The position numbers were made by a program, and so were the translations under genes. From positions 709,247,389-709,311,388 of the forward strand of contig NC_064616.1 in assembly GCF_023898315.1 (NCBI RefSeq): a DNA stretch of 64,000 nt, written 5' to 3'. The notes beneath the pieces are model-generated. The model was not told the DNA's origin. It did not search any database and saw nothing but the letters and a program-made list of their open reading frames with translations. Positions 41,511-54,616 of the stretch are shown here, piece by piece. Position 1 is the stretch's first letter. Every line of letters starts with the position of its first letter. This stretch comes from Schistocerca nitens (lineage: Eukaryota > Arthropoda > Insecta > Orthoptera > Acrididae).

Positions 41511-44500
41511 ATGAATGTAGGTGAGGTATGTGACTTTGATATTGATGAGAGCTGTGTTGTTAATGACGTTACTAATGAAGTAGTGGAAGAATATGATGAT
41601 CATATTGATGATAATGATGATCAGGATGAAGATGATGAGTATCAGGTTTTTGTGGAGGTTAAGAATAATGAAGTTCTAGAGCTATTAGCAAATACAGGTA
41701 AGGTAAGTGATATCTTTGATGATGTAAGTGAGAGCCATGGAACACCAGTCCAGTCAAAGCAGTTTTTCGTTAATGTCGTGCAGAGAAATGATCCAAACAG
41801 TAAAGGTGAGTTATCTGTAAGCTTTGAGAATAAAGGATTAAAATGTTTTGAAATATGTTTGGGACCATACTGATGTCAACACAGATAAATTAGCATTCTG
41901 GAATAAGTTAGCTGTGGTTAGTCAAAATTTGTATCCAAATTGCTGGCATGATGTATTTTGTGTTCGTTGTGTAATAAGTGATGTTAATTGTGCTATGGAA
42001 CCCATTCAGTGTGTTCAATCTTTACCTGACAACATGTGTAAACAAAGTGATGCTATGATACCAGTAGAGTTGTTAAAACCTTGAAAAAACAGTGTAGATG
42101 TAGCATTTGATGAAATTGAAAGTGATCTTTTACACGAAGCACCTAATAGCAGAGATGATAATTCAGGTTTTGGATGTCCTTACATTAAGATTAAGATTGA
42201 TCAGTGGGATTGATTGATACAGGTAGCCCAATTTGTGGTATATCTGAACAACTTAGAGACAAAATCCAGTATAGTAAGAATTTTGTGGAAATGCCCATTG
42301 TAGGTGTATAGATAAGAGGAGCTACAGGTAAGCAAAGCAAATTGGTAAAATCTCAAGTACTTTTAATGTTTAGTATAGAACACAAAACCTGGATGCTTAT
42401 TGTTCCATAGTCTGGAAGAAAATATAATTCTCAGTATGGATTAGATAGTGAAAGTTGAGGTGTGTTTTGGATGGAATGCTAAAGAATTGTTTATTTTGGA
42501 ACCTAAAAGTAATACTTATGTGAAAACTAATTTCTGTATCTTAAACTGTGGGAAAGTTTTAACTATTTGCAAGACATGGTGAACCAAGATGAGTACCACA
42601 TGTTTGATGATAATATAGATGTTGATGAGATTGAGGATCAGCCTTTTGAAAATATAGTGGAATCTAAAGTAAGGGAAGCTGTGATTCTTAATGACATACA
42701 AAAGGAACAACTTAGAAATTTGTTATTGGTGTTTAGAAATGTATTTAGTGAAACACCAGGGAGAGTAAAAGGCCATCAGTGCATGCTCTACCTTAAAAAT
42801 TATCAACCTTCCTTTCTCAAGCCATATGATATACCATTTTCAAAATGGAAAGATGTAGAGAAAGAAGTTCAGAAAATGGAAACATGGGGTGTAATAGAGA
42901 GAAGTAGGAATGCTTACAGTAATCCTTTAGATGTGGTAAGTAAGAGAAATGGTGGAGTGAGAGTTGTTTTGGGCTCTAGACATCCTAATAAATTTCTTAT
43001 CAGAGAGAATGATCAACCTGAGGACATGGATGAGCTGTTACACAAATCTGATCATGTAAAATACATGAGTAGTTTGGACTTGACCACTGGATTTCACCAG
43101 ATCCCACTTGAAATTAATTCTAGGAAATATACAGCATTTTTGTATGGAGGTAAGTGTTTTCAATATTGTGTGGTGCCATTTGGTCTAAATTTATCTGTAG
43201 CTGAATTCATAAGAGCTCTCTATTCTGTTTTGGGAAGTAAAGTGAATTCAAAATTAACTGTGTATGTTGATGACATTCTGGTCACAGAAAAGACTTGGGA
43301 ACAACATTTGAATCTGTTAAGAGATGTGTTTTCAAAATTAGACTCAGAAGGCATGACTTTGAAAATAGGTAAGTGTAAATTTGGTATGGAAGAAGTTAAA
43401 TCTTTAGGACATGTTATATCTGAAAAGGAATTGCACCTGATAAAGAAAAACTTGATGCTATTGCTAATTTTCCTCCTCCTCATTACAAGAATCAGCTTAA
43501 ATCATTTTTTGGGTTAACTGGATTTTATAGAAAATTTTGTAGCAGCCAAGCTTTGAATGCTTCATGCTCGTGTGAACCTTTGAAGAAGAATACCATTTGG
43601 GATTGGAATCAGCAGTTTCAAGATGCTTTTGATGAAATCAAACAACAGTTGTGTCAGAGTCAGATATTGTTCAGACCAGATTTGTCTGTTCCCTTTTGTA
43701 TTATGACAAACAGTAGTGATGTTGGGTTGAGTGCTCATTTATTGCAGGAGGATGAAGTTGATGGTGTTATTGAACATAGATCTCTTACATGTGCAGAAAC
43801 TTGAAAAGACATAAACTATTACTGAGAAAGAACTTTTGGGTGTAAATTGGGCATTCAACAAATTTAAAAATTATTTAATAGGTCACAAAGGCATCAGCTA
43901 TACAGATCGCAAAGCATTATGTCATCTCCAGGTGTGTAAACTGTACCATAACTAAATTACTCATTGGGCCTTGTTTTTACAGCAGTTCAATTATGAAATC
44001 AGATACATTAAGGGCAAAGATAATGTAGTTGGTGATGGTTTATCTAGGATACCTTTAGGAGGTGAATTATCTGACAACATTGGAGAAGGAGAAAAAAAGT
44101 TTAAAATTATGTACTTGAAAGGTGTCGAAAGAGGAAAAAGAGATCTTGAAAATTTGCAAAGACATCTGTACGTATCAAAATCATGATTAAAACTGGAAAT
44201 TGGTTAATAGCATGATAGGTAAGAAAGGAGGAGAAAAGACAGAACAGTATTATAAGGTACACAAGGGTATTTTATTCAGGGGACATAAGACTGACTCAGA
44301 GGATTGGAAACTATGTCGGCCGGAACAGTGTATTGATACTTTAATTACTTATACACATGAGAGTTTTGGACATTGTGCAACAACCATATGCACACAAAAG
44401 ATTCAGGAAAATATCTATTTTTATAACATAGGAAGAAGAGTCAGGAAGAAGACTGCTAGGGCTGACAGATGTCAAAGTGTGAAGGTAAGTAACCAAACAC

Positions 44501-44874
44501 ATAGAGGCCAAATACAAAACATATTACCTAATAGTAACCTTGATCTCATGTCTGTTGATGTTTATGGACCTTTACCTAAGCCTAAGAATGGATTTTGCTA
44601 TGTTTATGTGGCGGTTGATGTATTTTCAAAGTTCATGAAGTTGTTTCCTCTCATGAAAGCTACCAGTAAGTAAATCATCTCTAAGTTTGAAAATACATAT
44701 TTTCATCAGACAGGTATCCCTAAGACAATTTTATCTGATAATGGTTCTCAGTTTACATCACAAGCTTGGAAAGATTTTGTTGATCACACAAAAATAAAGT
44801 ATATTCTAACCTCGGTGTATCATCCTTCGAGTAACCCTGCTGAAAGGTATATGAGAGTGATTGGAAGATTAGAT
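41511..44874 (+). pseudogene. G3 pol remnant (protease, RT, RNase H, integrase)
   Basis: An acidic N-terminal frame (41511-41873) corresponds to the acidic start of G2 pol. Protease: LIDTGSPICGIS near 42212. RT is a 316-codon frame from 42567: KMETWGVIERSRNAYSNPL, RVVLGSRHPN (VIDAR altered), SLDLTTGFHQIPL, VVPFGLNLS, YVDDILV (43264), GKCKFGMEEVKSLGHVIS. RNase H: MTNSSDVGLSAHLLQ (catalytic Asp changed to Asn), QQFNYEIRYIKGKDNVVGDGLSR. Integrase: SFGHCATTICTQKI, CQSVKVSNQTHRG, SVDVYGPLP, LSDNGSQF (44740) and SNPAERYM (44830), with all three core acidic residues present. At least six frame breaks. It ends at the LINE insertion at 44864-44887. Confidence 0.8.
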
Positions 44875-45300
44875 TAGATTAGATTAGTTTTTCGTTCCAG
44901 AGATCCGTGCTGAGAAGATCCTCGTGGATGTGGAACATGTCCTTTTTTTTTTTTTTTTTTTAAAAAAAAAGCAGCTGAAATAACAATACTAATAGTAGGA
45001 GTATATACAATACATCATTTGTTTCTATTAAAAAAATTAGTCAATGGAGTAGAAGGAGTTGGCCACTAGTAAGTCTTTCAGGCTCCTTTTAAACTGATCT
45101 TTATTTGTAACTAAATTTTTTATGTTTGCTGGCAAATTATTGAAGATGACTGTTCCTGAGTAGTGGACCCCTTTTTGAACTAAAGTAAGTGCTTTTAAGT
45201 CCTTGTGCAGATAATTTTTGTTCCTGGTATCATACGTATGAACTGAGCTGTTTGATGGAAGACTGTTTAGAACATATTGTAGTAAGACTCATACCAATTA
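44864..45300 (-). mobile_element. 5'-truncated LINE 3' end inserted in G3 integrase
   Basis: The left end is a pentamer tail, GATTA repeated four times (44867-44887), which on the minus strand is a 3' TAATC repeat. The minus strand then reads a Jockey/CR1-type C-terminus: KGVHYSGTVIFNNLPANIKN and FKRSLKDLLVANSFYS near 45180-45060. The copy fades near 45300. A T-run followed by an A-run lies at 44943-44969. Confidence 0.65.
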
Positions 45301-46026
45301 GATAGAATTTTTGACTGAATCTAGATGCTTGTCACCATTACTCTTTGCATATGACTGAACTCATTGATATGATTATAAACTTTATTCATTTTGTTGTGTC
45401 GAAACAGTTTTTGCTGGTTTGTACCCGGTGTGGTTTGGATTCATGGGTTGGTCCGCATATTTTAAACTCGGGCCCTAATAGTTTTCCATTATTTTGTTCT
45501 TTCTTGAGTCAACATATCCTCGAATACTATGGTTTATATGGCTGACTGATTCCTACTTATGATCGAGCATATTCTTCTGGTCAGCAACTGTCATTGTGAG
45601 TTTTTGAGTCAGCTCACTTGTCGTATTCTTAGGTTCTGAAAATTTTTCTCTTCTCTTTTGAAGATTTTGAAGGTTTGATTGTATGGATCATAACTTAAAA
45701 TTTATAATTTATAGTAATTTACATTGTCTCTGTATTTATTTATATAGCTTAGTTGTGTAATGTTGTAGTTTTGACCTTGTATTATATGTATTGTGGAAAG
45801 TACGCTCCACAGATCTGAAAATCTGGATGCCATATCCTGATATATGTATAGATTATGATTTTTATAGTAGATATTTTTCTTATGTTCTTTGTAATATTTT
45901 ATGTATCAGATACTTCTATACATCCATCTGCTATCCTGGGCATCATTTTGTACACTGTTTGGCAAACTTATAGTCTCTCACAAAATATTGTAAACACTCT
46001 GCTTCCAAATTTTGTGAGGGGGATAT

Positions 46027-46821
46027 TGTAATGAATCATCTTCCTCCTCAAACAGTACCTTTTTTTTATAGAGATAACCGATATCATGTATAATCTCGAA
46101 ACTCGCATAGGTTAAAATTATCTCAGCTGTTTCATTAAAAGAATTCATATGATTTTGTATATGATGTATTATATTTGAGGCTAAAATGTATAAAAAGAAA
46201 TTAATGTGTTACAATCAATATGTACTAACAGTTAAAATTACTCTTCTTTTAAAAATATTTGAAATTACAAAATTTGTGGCATACTTAAAATTCACGTTAT
46301 TAATTGCTTAATATAACATTAATTACTGAATTCATTTCCGGATTAATTTATGAAATAATGATACATTTTAGCAATGATTCATCTTTTGTTCTGTAAACTC
46401 TTTTTCTTTGTAATTTCTTTGGAATAATGTGAGTACTGCAGAATGTAGGTAGTGGTGGGCATGCCTTTGATGGAAATGCTCGTATTTTGCTAAACTTGTC
46501 GACAACAATGTAATTATTGGTTTTTTGAATGTGGCAATTGTAAAGTCAGTGTGATTTAGAGGAATGGGATAAAATAAAAAGAATATTCATAGCAACAGGC
46601 AACTCTTCAACAGTTATTTTGTCATCACAAACCTAAGAAATCGAAATTTTCAGCTGCAAGAAAGTACTTCACACAAGACTTTGAGCCATCGGCAACAACA
46701 ACGAGATTATGAAGCTAAGTAAAAAAGTTCTTCTTTTGTAATCTTACTCCTCTTGCAACTTTCAAACATTTGTGCAAAGAACGGTGACATTAATGGTGAT
46801 TTGTGGGAGGGTAAGATTACA
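46027..46821 (+). repeat. Candidate 3' LTR of G3
   Basis: Starts TGTAAT just after a polypurine run and ends ATTACA, giving short inverted ends like those of the G2 LTRs. It contains AATAAA near 46573. Without the partner LTR the call rests on position and end bases only. Confidence 0.4.
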
Positions 46822-46998
46822 TACTGACTAGTGCCTCATTAGGTTCATCATACATTCCACCTCCACCCACCTTTGCCTCTGTTCTGATCACAGAATCCCT
46901 CATCAAACAAACATTCATGCCATCATTCATTTCCCTTCCTACAAATAAATTAACGAATGTCTCAACACATTTTACAATATTCATATACAATATCCTTT

Positions 46999-47506
46999 AC
47001 TGAAATTGCACAAAGTGATTAAAAGTAGTTAATTCAGAAGTTCATTGAGAACGTGTTTATTCATTGTGAAATATTAATGTCTGTAGTTTTAAAAAATAGT
47101 GAAATATTGTTGTGTCATTGTATGCACATCATTTTTCTGGGATTGCTGATGTATTTAGATCTGCATTAATATTTGACTGTGAGTTATTGTAAAATCTGAA
47201 AGAAGTGTGACTTAGCCATTTTTAAGATTCTCTGACACTCCACCATTTCTTGGAGCATCTTCTGTATAAAGGCCACATGAGGAACAGTCATCTAAATTTT
47301 GAGCTTTGGGATTTTCCCCATTTCTGGTGATGCAGCTAGTCTTTGCACCTGGACTGGCTCGTACAATTTACCTAGTTGGAAGCTGGAACTGCCGTGGCAT
47401 GTCCTGAGACCTATGCCCACTAGCATTCAGCTGTACAACAAATTCATCTTACCTCATAGCAATACTGGGCAGCTGATTAACTTGCCTAAATATTCGTTAT
47501 GTTACA
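46999..47506 (+). repeat. Dispersed repeat R1, copy 2
   Basis: Same unit as 21631-22137, same orientation, with scattered base changes and small indels. Both copies end at GTTACAT. Confidence 0.75.
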
Positions 47507-47845
47507 TCTTAATATAGAGAACAGTGAATGTGCACAGTTAATGCAACATGAAAATATACTAGCCTTTGACAAGACATTTAATGAGTCACATCTAAGGCCA
47601 GTAAATACAATCAAATTAATGGGGATAATAGCACTTTGGAATACAAAGTGCAGTGAGCATGTAAGTTCATTTTTAGGTCTGTGTACAGTAGATTATGCAA
47701 AAGAACTTTGTTCACTTCTAGAAGTTGGGTACTGGAGGTCACTGGAGCAATTAAGCATTTCAAATGATTGAAAAAAAAATATATTAAATGGGAGTCATGC
47801 CTTTCCAAGAAGATCTGTGCGACAGATGAACATAACTATGAATCT
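47507..47845. other. No recognisable feature
   Basis: One 90-codon open frame on the plus strand (47499-47771) shows no motif and overlaps the repeat end. I cannot tell whether it was ever coding. Confidence 0.35.
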
Positions 47846-48922
47846 ACACTGCCTGCACAAAAAATGAAACACTTGAAAAGTGAGAAGAAAACAAAATGAA
47901 ACTTTGTGGGTTGAGATGGCATGTGATGTTACTGCAGTGATTAAAATATAGAGTCAGATCTACAAAGAACTTGGCAGTATGAGCCCACTTATCAGTATGA
48001 TGTTGAACCCTGTCTGGTCTAAATGTATTTACTGATTCTGTTCACATGGGTGTCATTAAGTCATTGTGTACTCTCTGAGGCAAGCCGGATCACAACTGTT
48101 GAACTGGTCCTTGATACACTGGATGCTAGCACTGTTACAAAGTTGCTATCCCAGCTGGCCCCAAGTGTTTTCTATTGGGGACAGGTCTGTGGCCTTACTT
48201 GCTACAAGAGTACCTCAACATCACATAGACACACATGCCACCTGTGGGATGGGTGGTGTTTTGCTAGAAAATGATACCACAGTACTGTCACATGAAAGTA
48301 ACAAATGAGGACACAGGTTGTCTGTGATGTACAGTTGTGCCATCAGATTTCCCTGTTACTGGAGCCATACCTGAGGCTTCCTACACCATGATGCCAAGAG
48401 TAACACCACTGTGCCTCTCCAAAACATTGGAAAAATGGGACCTCTCCACAGGTCATATTCGATGACAATTGTCACCTTGGCTAGTGCTGGTTTATGATTC
48501 ATCATTGAACACAATGCAATGCCACTCATCAGCAGTCCATGCTTCCCAGTCAAGACATCACTCCAAAGTAACTGTTTGTGTTATGGTGTCAATCACAGCC
48601 TACACATTGGATGGCAATTCCCTAATCTGGCTGCTGCTAGTCTAAGACCCATGGTGTGGGATTAGACAGAATGTTACAGAGAGTCCATTACTTGTTCTCA
48701 GGTGGCAGGCACAGATGTGAAGGGGTTACAATGTCCTTAGTGTGCAGTATGAAGAACCTTCCTCGTGGTGCTCAGAGATTGTTGACTTAAACTTTGACAA
48801 CAAATATGCCTGTCCTCACATTCCCATGAAGCCCAACATCAGGCTGCTGTCACATCTGAATGACCCACAAATCTGGGAATTGCAGGATCTGACCATCTTG
48901 CTAAATGGAGATCCACAACAAA
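47846..48922 (-). mobile_element. Dead Tc1-type transposon (Tc1-4)
   Basis: Begins at the left with ACTGCCTGCACAAAAAATGA, the expected position of a terminal repeat. The minus strand carries transposase traces: HHVVGSLRYGSSN-like sequence, GVTLGIMV (48400, the region before the second catalytic Asp) and WHCIVFNDES (48515, around the first Asp, where SDES is NDES). No right terminal repeat is visible because a CR1 relic adjoins it. Different family from Tc1-1 and Tc1-2. Confidence 0.6.
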
Positions 48923-48924
48923 GC

Positions 48925-49100
48925 CGCTTTCAAACATTAGATATCAGTTCTGTTGTAAAGTTATGGAACACATTATGTTCTTACCTCATAGGATGTTTTT
49001 GGATTCTAAAACTCTTCTATGTAGGAATCAGCATGGATCCCACAAGTATATTTTGTATAGGTCTAAACTCTGCTCACTTGTTGTCATTGAATGGACTGAA
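48925..49100 (+). pseudogene. CR1-like RT scrap
   Basis: The DNA aligns with the part of CR1-A around 34395-34510: GATATCAGTTCTGTTGTAAA, ATGTTCTTACCTCATAGGATG-like, and CTATGTAGGAATCAGCATGG against CTCTGTAGGAATCAACATGG. No frame is preserved. Confidence 0.6.
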
Positions 49101-50089
49101 GACTTGATTTGATTTGATTTTATCAGGGAGATAAAAACAGCAGTAGTTCTGGCCCACTACTGTCTGCACCAAAACATGGTTTATTGTGTGTTTTTTCTTC
49201 ATAAAGAGGTGGAGCCCCCCCAAGCCCACACCAGCATGACATACAATTCAAAAGGACTACTGCCATCTCTGCATAAGGGTCAGTTTTCACTAAAGTGAGG
49301 TGTCGCAGGATGTGGGTACTGGGATGTTTGCGTACATCTGGTTAAGGTTAACCATTAATACACGCTCATCTGGAGATTGATTGGGTCAAAGTTAAATGAA
49401 GGGTAGCAGTTTAAAGGGCAGAGGAAAAAAAGTGCCAAGGCAAGAGCCAAGGGAACAAAACCTCTGCGGTAGTTAGGTCAGGTAGTAAGAGCAGTAGCAG
49501 ATGTCTTACTGCCTGTGACAGGTCATGCAAGGGTAGGCTTTGTTAATCGTGGGTATCATGCATGTTGATACCTTTGATGTTGAGCAGTGCTATTGCTCAG
49601 CAGGTGCCGTTGGGTGCCGGTGTTGATCTCTCGGTGAGCATCAGCATACCTGTAACAGCTTCATCATTGTTTTGTGTCCGATAGGTCATATATCAGATGT
49701 ACAGTGTAGGGTGATGTTGGCTATTTGTTTGCACATCAGTGGGCAAGCTCGTCAGTTTCCCTGCTGTAGCTTGTTGGTTGGCTTTAAAAGCAGCTGGTAT
49801 ATCCAGTCAATGTTGCTGATATGCAGGGGCTTGCCGATGTTTGTCGCTTTTTGGAGTATGTTAGCTTGCCATAGGTGGTTATGCCCTAGCTAGTAGTGTC
49901 TTTGGCTGCTTATGCTTACACCTATGGCTGTGATCATAGTCTCCCAGAGTAAGGATGAAAGGGTTGTTCAAGTGTATCGAGTTCCTGTATAGTCGTGTCG
50001 CGTGTTTATTGTGGTGTTTCACTCCCTGTTATTATAGTAAAGCCAACCAATACCCTTAAAGAGTAGTGCGAGATCCTTTACTTTCTCTG

Positions 50090-52240
50090 TATAAGTCATA
50101 ATTTCTTTAGGACTTAATGACCCAAATATTCTGTCTCTCTTGATCTCAAACACTTCACACTTTCATCCTCCTCACCACACAGTCTTCACTTAGGACTTTT
50201 TTCCTCTATAGCCATCATGTTTAGGTATTTCTTAAATTCACCTGAGCTATCATTAGTCCTACCATGTGTTTAATCTGTTTCCGGTTCAAGTTCAAGATTA
50301 CAGAACTTCTCTTTAAACAAGGCTTTGGCTTCATTAGCTTGCCATGTTTTTGTTTTTGGATCATAGTCGAATATTCTACACGCTGCCTTCTTATCCAGTT
50401 TTGTAGCTTCGATTTAACCATCACCTTACTGATGGTTAGGATAGGTTCCTGCCCAATAAATGGAGTCGTCAGACCTGTGTTATTCAGCCTATCAGCTTGT
50501 TAATTGCCACTGATTCCTGAGTGACCTGGAACCCACAGCAGATTTCACCTATTTGTTTCCCCTAATCTCTCAAGGGCTTTATGGCATTCTGCAATGATCT
50601 TTGATCTTGTTTCAGCATGTGATAGAGACTTAAGAGCTGATTGTGTGGCTGAATAAATATAGATGCTAAGATTATCCTCCGTGCACACCCTGATAGTGGG
50701 TATTTCTGCCTGGATTACCATGGCCAGCTCACTAGAAAGATTTCTCTCTCTAGTATATGTTGTACCCCATATAACTCAGCCCCAGCACCTTTGTCTGTCT
50801 TTGACCTGTATGATGTAGTCATTCAGTCTCCCACTGATCCATACTACCAACTGTTCCACTGAAAGGCATGTTGAGGCAGCTGAAAGTAATTCTTTAGCCA
50901 GCCAGCATTTCCCCAATCATTCCTATATTTACGAAGTTCCCTGTATTGGCGTGGGAGTCATGATATCCTAAAGGTATCCAGTTACTTCCTGTTTTAGGCT
51001 GTATCTCCCTGCCACTGCCTCCATTTTAACCGGTAGGTGTAATGGGGGCATGTTCAGCATGGTTTCCATCCCAATAGTGGAGGTGTTGGTAATTCTGCCT
51101 GTTACTGCTAAGCAGGCCAGTATCTGTACCTTGCCAGCCTCCTTAGCTGCCACATTCTGTTTCACTTTGTTGCACCATACTATAGCCCCATAAATTATCA
51201 TAGGTCTTATTACTGTGTCATATATCCAGTACATGCTCTTGGGGTTTAGACACCAGGTTTTTCCCCAGGTTCATCTGGTGCTCATAAGAACACCTTTTGC
51301 CATGAAATCTATATTCCTTCTGTGAGGGATCTGTGATAGTTTCACATTGAGGATTACTTCCAAATACTTCACTATCCCTCTACAGGTAGAGTGTCATCAA
51401 AAAGCTTAAGATTCCAGAACATGTGCTGGATACGGTTCCTCATAAATGGCACTACAACAGTTTTCTTGGTGCTGACCTTTATATCCTGTTTCCTGCACCA
51501 GTTTTGCACAATGTTCAGTGCACATTGTGCCATTGTTCTAACAGTATTAGTAAATTTGCCAAGTATTACTATGACTACGTTGACTGTATATCCTTGGCAA
51601 ATGTGAGTTCATTCAGCACTAGGCTCCACTATAGTGGGGACAAAACTGCTCCTTGCAGGTGCCATTTGGTGGTGATGATTACCCATTTTTTTAGTCATCA
51701 TGGTGACTTCCACATTTCTTCTGCTCCACATGCTCTTAATCCACCTATTTATGGTTGTCTCCATGCCTTGCTCTTCTGCAGCTCTAACCATGTATCTGAA
51801 GGTTATAGTGCTAAAAGCCCTTTCGACATTTAGGAAGATACAGAAGCTATTTCCTGAAAGTGTAGTGCTTTTTACACCTTCCCAACAAGTTCCAGCGTGC
51901 AGTGAGGGAGTGAGTCTTGAGGAGCACATCCAGCATCTCATTCACTGAAAGGTAGACTCATCGTCCCCCTTCTTTAGAGCACCTCTGTGATTTGATGGTA
52001 TTCTGGCAAGTCCTTTGTGAAATCTAGCACAAGAAGCTGTACTTCTACTTCCTCACAAAATACATTCCAGAATGATAGTTTTGCTTGCTTGATTGCAAGA
52101 TTATATTTAGAAAGGGTCTCGTGATATTTTGCCTGTTGTCCTTTCCTTCTTGCAAGGTTGAATAGTCTTTTTACCTGCTTGCGTTGCAATTCCAGATTAT
52201 TCTTCCACCAAGATACATTCCTGTTTGTGTACTTCTTGGT
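50090..52240 (-). pseudogene. LOA/R1-type reverse transcriptase and RNase H
   Basis: Linker: QVKRLFNLARRKGQQAKYHE and FWNVFCEEV (52180-52045). RT: FLNVERAFSTITFRYMVRAAEEQG (51845, the KAFD region with Asp lost), INRWIKSMWSRRNV. RT C-terminus: VIRPMIIYGAIVWCNK, KVQILACLAVTGRIT and MLNMPPLHLPVKMEA (51215-51030), typical of R1/LOA/I-type proteins. RNase H traces include LKSLSHAETRSKIIAECHKALERL-like sequence near 50625-50575 and WVPGHSG-like sequence near 50530. The C-terminal part is KLQNWIRRQRVEYSTM and NLNRKQIKHMVGLM (50410-50240). Several stops and frame shifts. Confidence 0.7.
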
Positions 52241-52259
52241 GATTGGGCAGTCTTATAAA

Positions 52260-52857
52260 TATGAGATCATAATGGTTCCTAGAAATCTACTGGGTTTCTT
52301 ATCAAAGTTATGACTTCAGGTAAGTGTGAGTTCCATCCTGTTTTTCTAGGATTCCTATAGGTCATGATCTGTTTAACACCCATCTCAACCTCAAATTTAA
52401 TGCACATGTGGTTAGTTAAGGATGCTCCAGTGTTCAATGCCATACTTTGAAATTGTTGCCCATTTCAATGTACACACAATGCATGTCAATTACTTTTTCA
52501 CTTCTTATATTCCTGAACATAGGTTCCTTGCCCATATTCAGGACCTCCTGGTTGCTTTTGAGTAAAAATACAAGAACATACTGACCTCTTCTCTTGGTGT
52601 CACTGCATCATCACACCAGTTTGTGGATGTAGACATCACAACCAATCAGCAATTGTTAAGTCTGCTGTGAGCAGCTGTCTACCAGTCCCCTCATTTCCTG
52701 GGAAGGAGTAGTACTGTCCTCATAAGGAAGGTAAGCTGAGGTCAATGAAACTTCCCTTGTGCTTCCTTCCTCACACTGGTCACTGAATACCAGGAACAGA
52801 AGTCCACCATTAGCAGGAATGAAATTCCATTTTTGACATAAACACATGATCTGGAGT
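52260..52857 (-). pseudogene. LOA/R1-type endonuclease, main part
   Basis: Just left of the solo LTR the minus strand gives YVKNG then LLFLVFSDQCEEGSTREVSLTSAYLPYEDSTTPSQEMRGL (52800-52680), the core of an R1/LOA endonuclease before its GCDAN motif. Further left the remains fade through an ANSHHT..NEEPMF-like region. The DNA upstream (54790-54617) supplies the N-terminus, VLQINRQQVKGQ and VYKGGISAFKETGGKLIYA. Confidence 0.6.
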
Positions 52858-54616
52858 TGTAACAACAACAACGCTGTACTATTGTACATATAATTTTTTT
52901 CTTCTGCTTTTCGATAAATTAGTGTAATCGATGTTCTGATTTCATTTCTTTTTTTTTTTTTTTTTCATGCCATTATGTCAGGGGAACTATAAACAACTTT
53001 CAATGTAAATATTAATATTTATGTCAAATTTCAAGCAATGTTATAACAGAATTGAAATGTAAGAAACGTTGAAACTATTGTAAGATGTCGAAGTTGTAAT
53101 TGTGCGTCTGGTCTATACGTAGGCAATGTATTAGGATATGTAGAATGCAAAACCTCTGGTGAATACCCTGTTTGTAGGGGAGCGGTAAAAGGTGGATGGC
53201 AGGCGAGCGCGGGAAAATGCACACGGGCGCTGCACGGCATAACGGGCTCAGCAGTAGTAGTCGGAGTTGGGCATTGGTCTGAGACACACATTCTGGATCG
53301 AGGAGGCTCTCCTGGAAGGCATAGTTTCCTTGAGCCTCGGATGTGCCGTTCCGACGGCTATACAGCATGGCAAAATTCCATAGGCACTAATGGAAAAGAA
53401 TTGCGACACTAAGAAGAAGCAAAGTGCCGATACATCAAGAGCCATTGCTGTGATTGTATGTGTGCCCTGTGCCTCGCCATCTCGCTGCCTGCCGACCGCT
53501 GCATCGATACGAACAGGTTGAAACTTTTAGTACTGTATTCGTGTGGACCAGTGTTACTTTTGTTCCATACTGTTCAATAACAACTTAAATTTTACCAGAA
53601 CTGTCCTATCATTTAATTTTCCTCACAACTAACCTAGACAGGGTCCTTTCCAAATATTGTGCAATCCGAGTGTCCTGAGATGAAGATTCAAAGTTTATGT
53701 TAATAATAATTACCTAGCTATGTTAGAATGATGTTTAAGGAACTTTGCTGTTAATGAAATAATAGACGAATAACATAGGTCTGACAAAGTGGGAAGATAA
53801 TTTTGAAATTGGTTTAGTAATGAAGTTTAATTATTTTGAGGCAGATATAGTGGTAATTAAATGAGCAGGAAATAAGCTAAAAAGAGTAGTAACTCATATA
53901 GTGGAAATTTTGAGAGCTTAATACTTTCAATAGTTAATAGTTTCAATACAGTGATCATAACAGTTTCAGGGACCCCCCCCCCCCCCCTCTTTCTTATTCA
54001 TTTGAATTCTGAAGTGTTCTAAACTGATTAGACCAGCAAAGTTAAAACCAATACAAAAACCTAAATTTATCAGTCTTTTACATTTATCAAAATTGACATT
54101 GTGTGTGTGTTTCGAAAGTGATATTTCTAGGGTAACCTATGCCCGATTTTAATCAGATCAATAGACAGTACGAAGTTTCGTAGTAAACATTATAGTGTAA
54201 TGTTGTGTATTTATGGTTTATCCATATTGGTACAGAAAGTGAAATTATCAGTTCAGTAGATTTTCTGGTTCTAAAATTTACCATATTATGCAGTGTTACT
54301 ACGTGTTGTTATGCTCGAACCTACATCAACTTGTACAGGGAAGAAACTCAGTTAATGCCTAATTAGGCTGGCGACCGTATTATTAACAAATTGGTAACAT
54401 CTTCTGTGTTGTTTCTTGTCCGTCCTGACGTGTAGTGGTATTTTGTACTTGCTTGACGTATCATCATTATTACTGAGTGGGTGTAAGTCTGATTTGCCTC
54501 CATTCAGGTACACGCGGTCAATGTCTATACAAAAATCCTTTCTCTTAAGGTGAAGCCCGTCAACTTACTATAGTACAGGCTTTAAAAAGTATCGTGCACT
54601 CGACAGGAGTGTTACA
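52858..54616 (+). repeat. Solo LTR of the G2 family
   Basis: 1,759 bp, TGTAAC to GTTACA, in the reverse orientation to G2, and aligned to both G2 LTRs throughout. GAGT is present on each side (52854-52857 and 54617-54620), a clean 4-bp target duplication. No internal element sequence remains, so it arose by recombination between two LTRs. The C tract at 53973-53987 is the counterpart of the G tract. It interrupts the endonuclease of the LOA-type LINE. Confidence 0.95.

Larger units (their letters stand above)
40440..46821 (+). mobile_element. Decayed Ty3/gypsy element G3, relative of G2
   Basis: Same lineage as G2 by pol sequence (VDVYGPLP, SNPAERYMR, YTAFL, DQPEDMDELL-like) but on the plus strand and much older. 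Gag traces start near 40440, pol runs from about 41511 to 44874, then a LINE 3' end interrupts it. A polypurine run (GTGAGGGGGATAT, about 46013-46026) precedes a candidate 3' LTR. No 5' LTR was found, so the left boundary is uncertain. 45301-46012 has no recognisable coding and may be the element's 3' non-coding part. Confidence 0.65.

Noticed and set aside
44867..44887. Telomere-like repeat (GATTA units resemble insect TTAGG)
   Set aside because: Five-base units lack the GG of TTAGG, number only four, and sit exactly at the 3' end of a LINE fragment.
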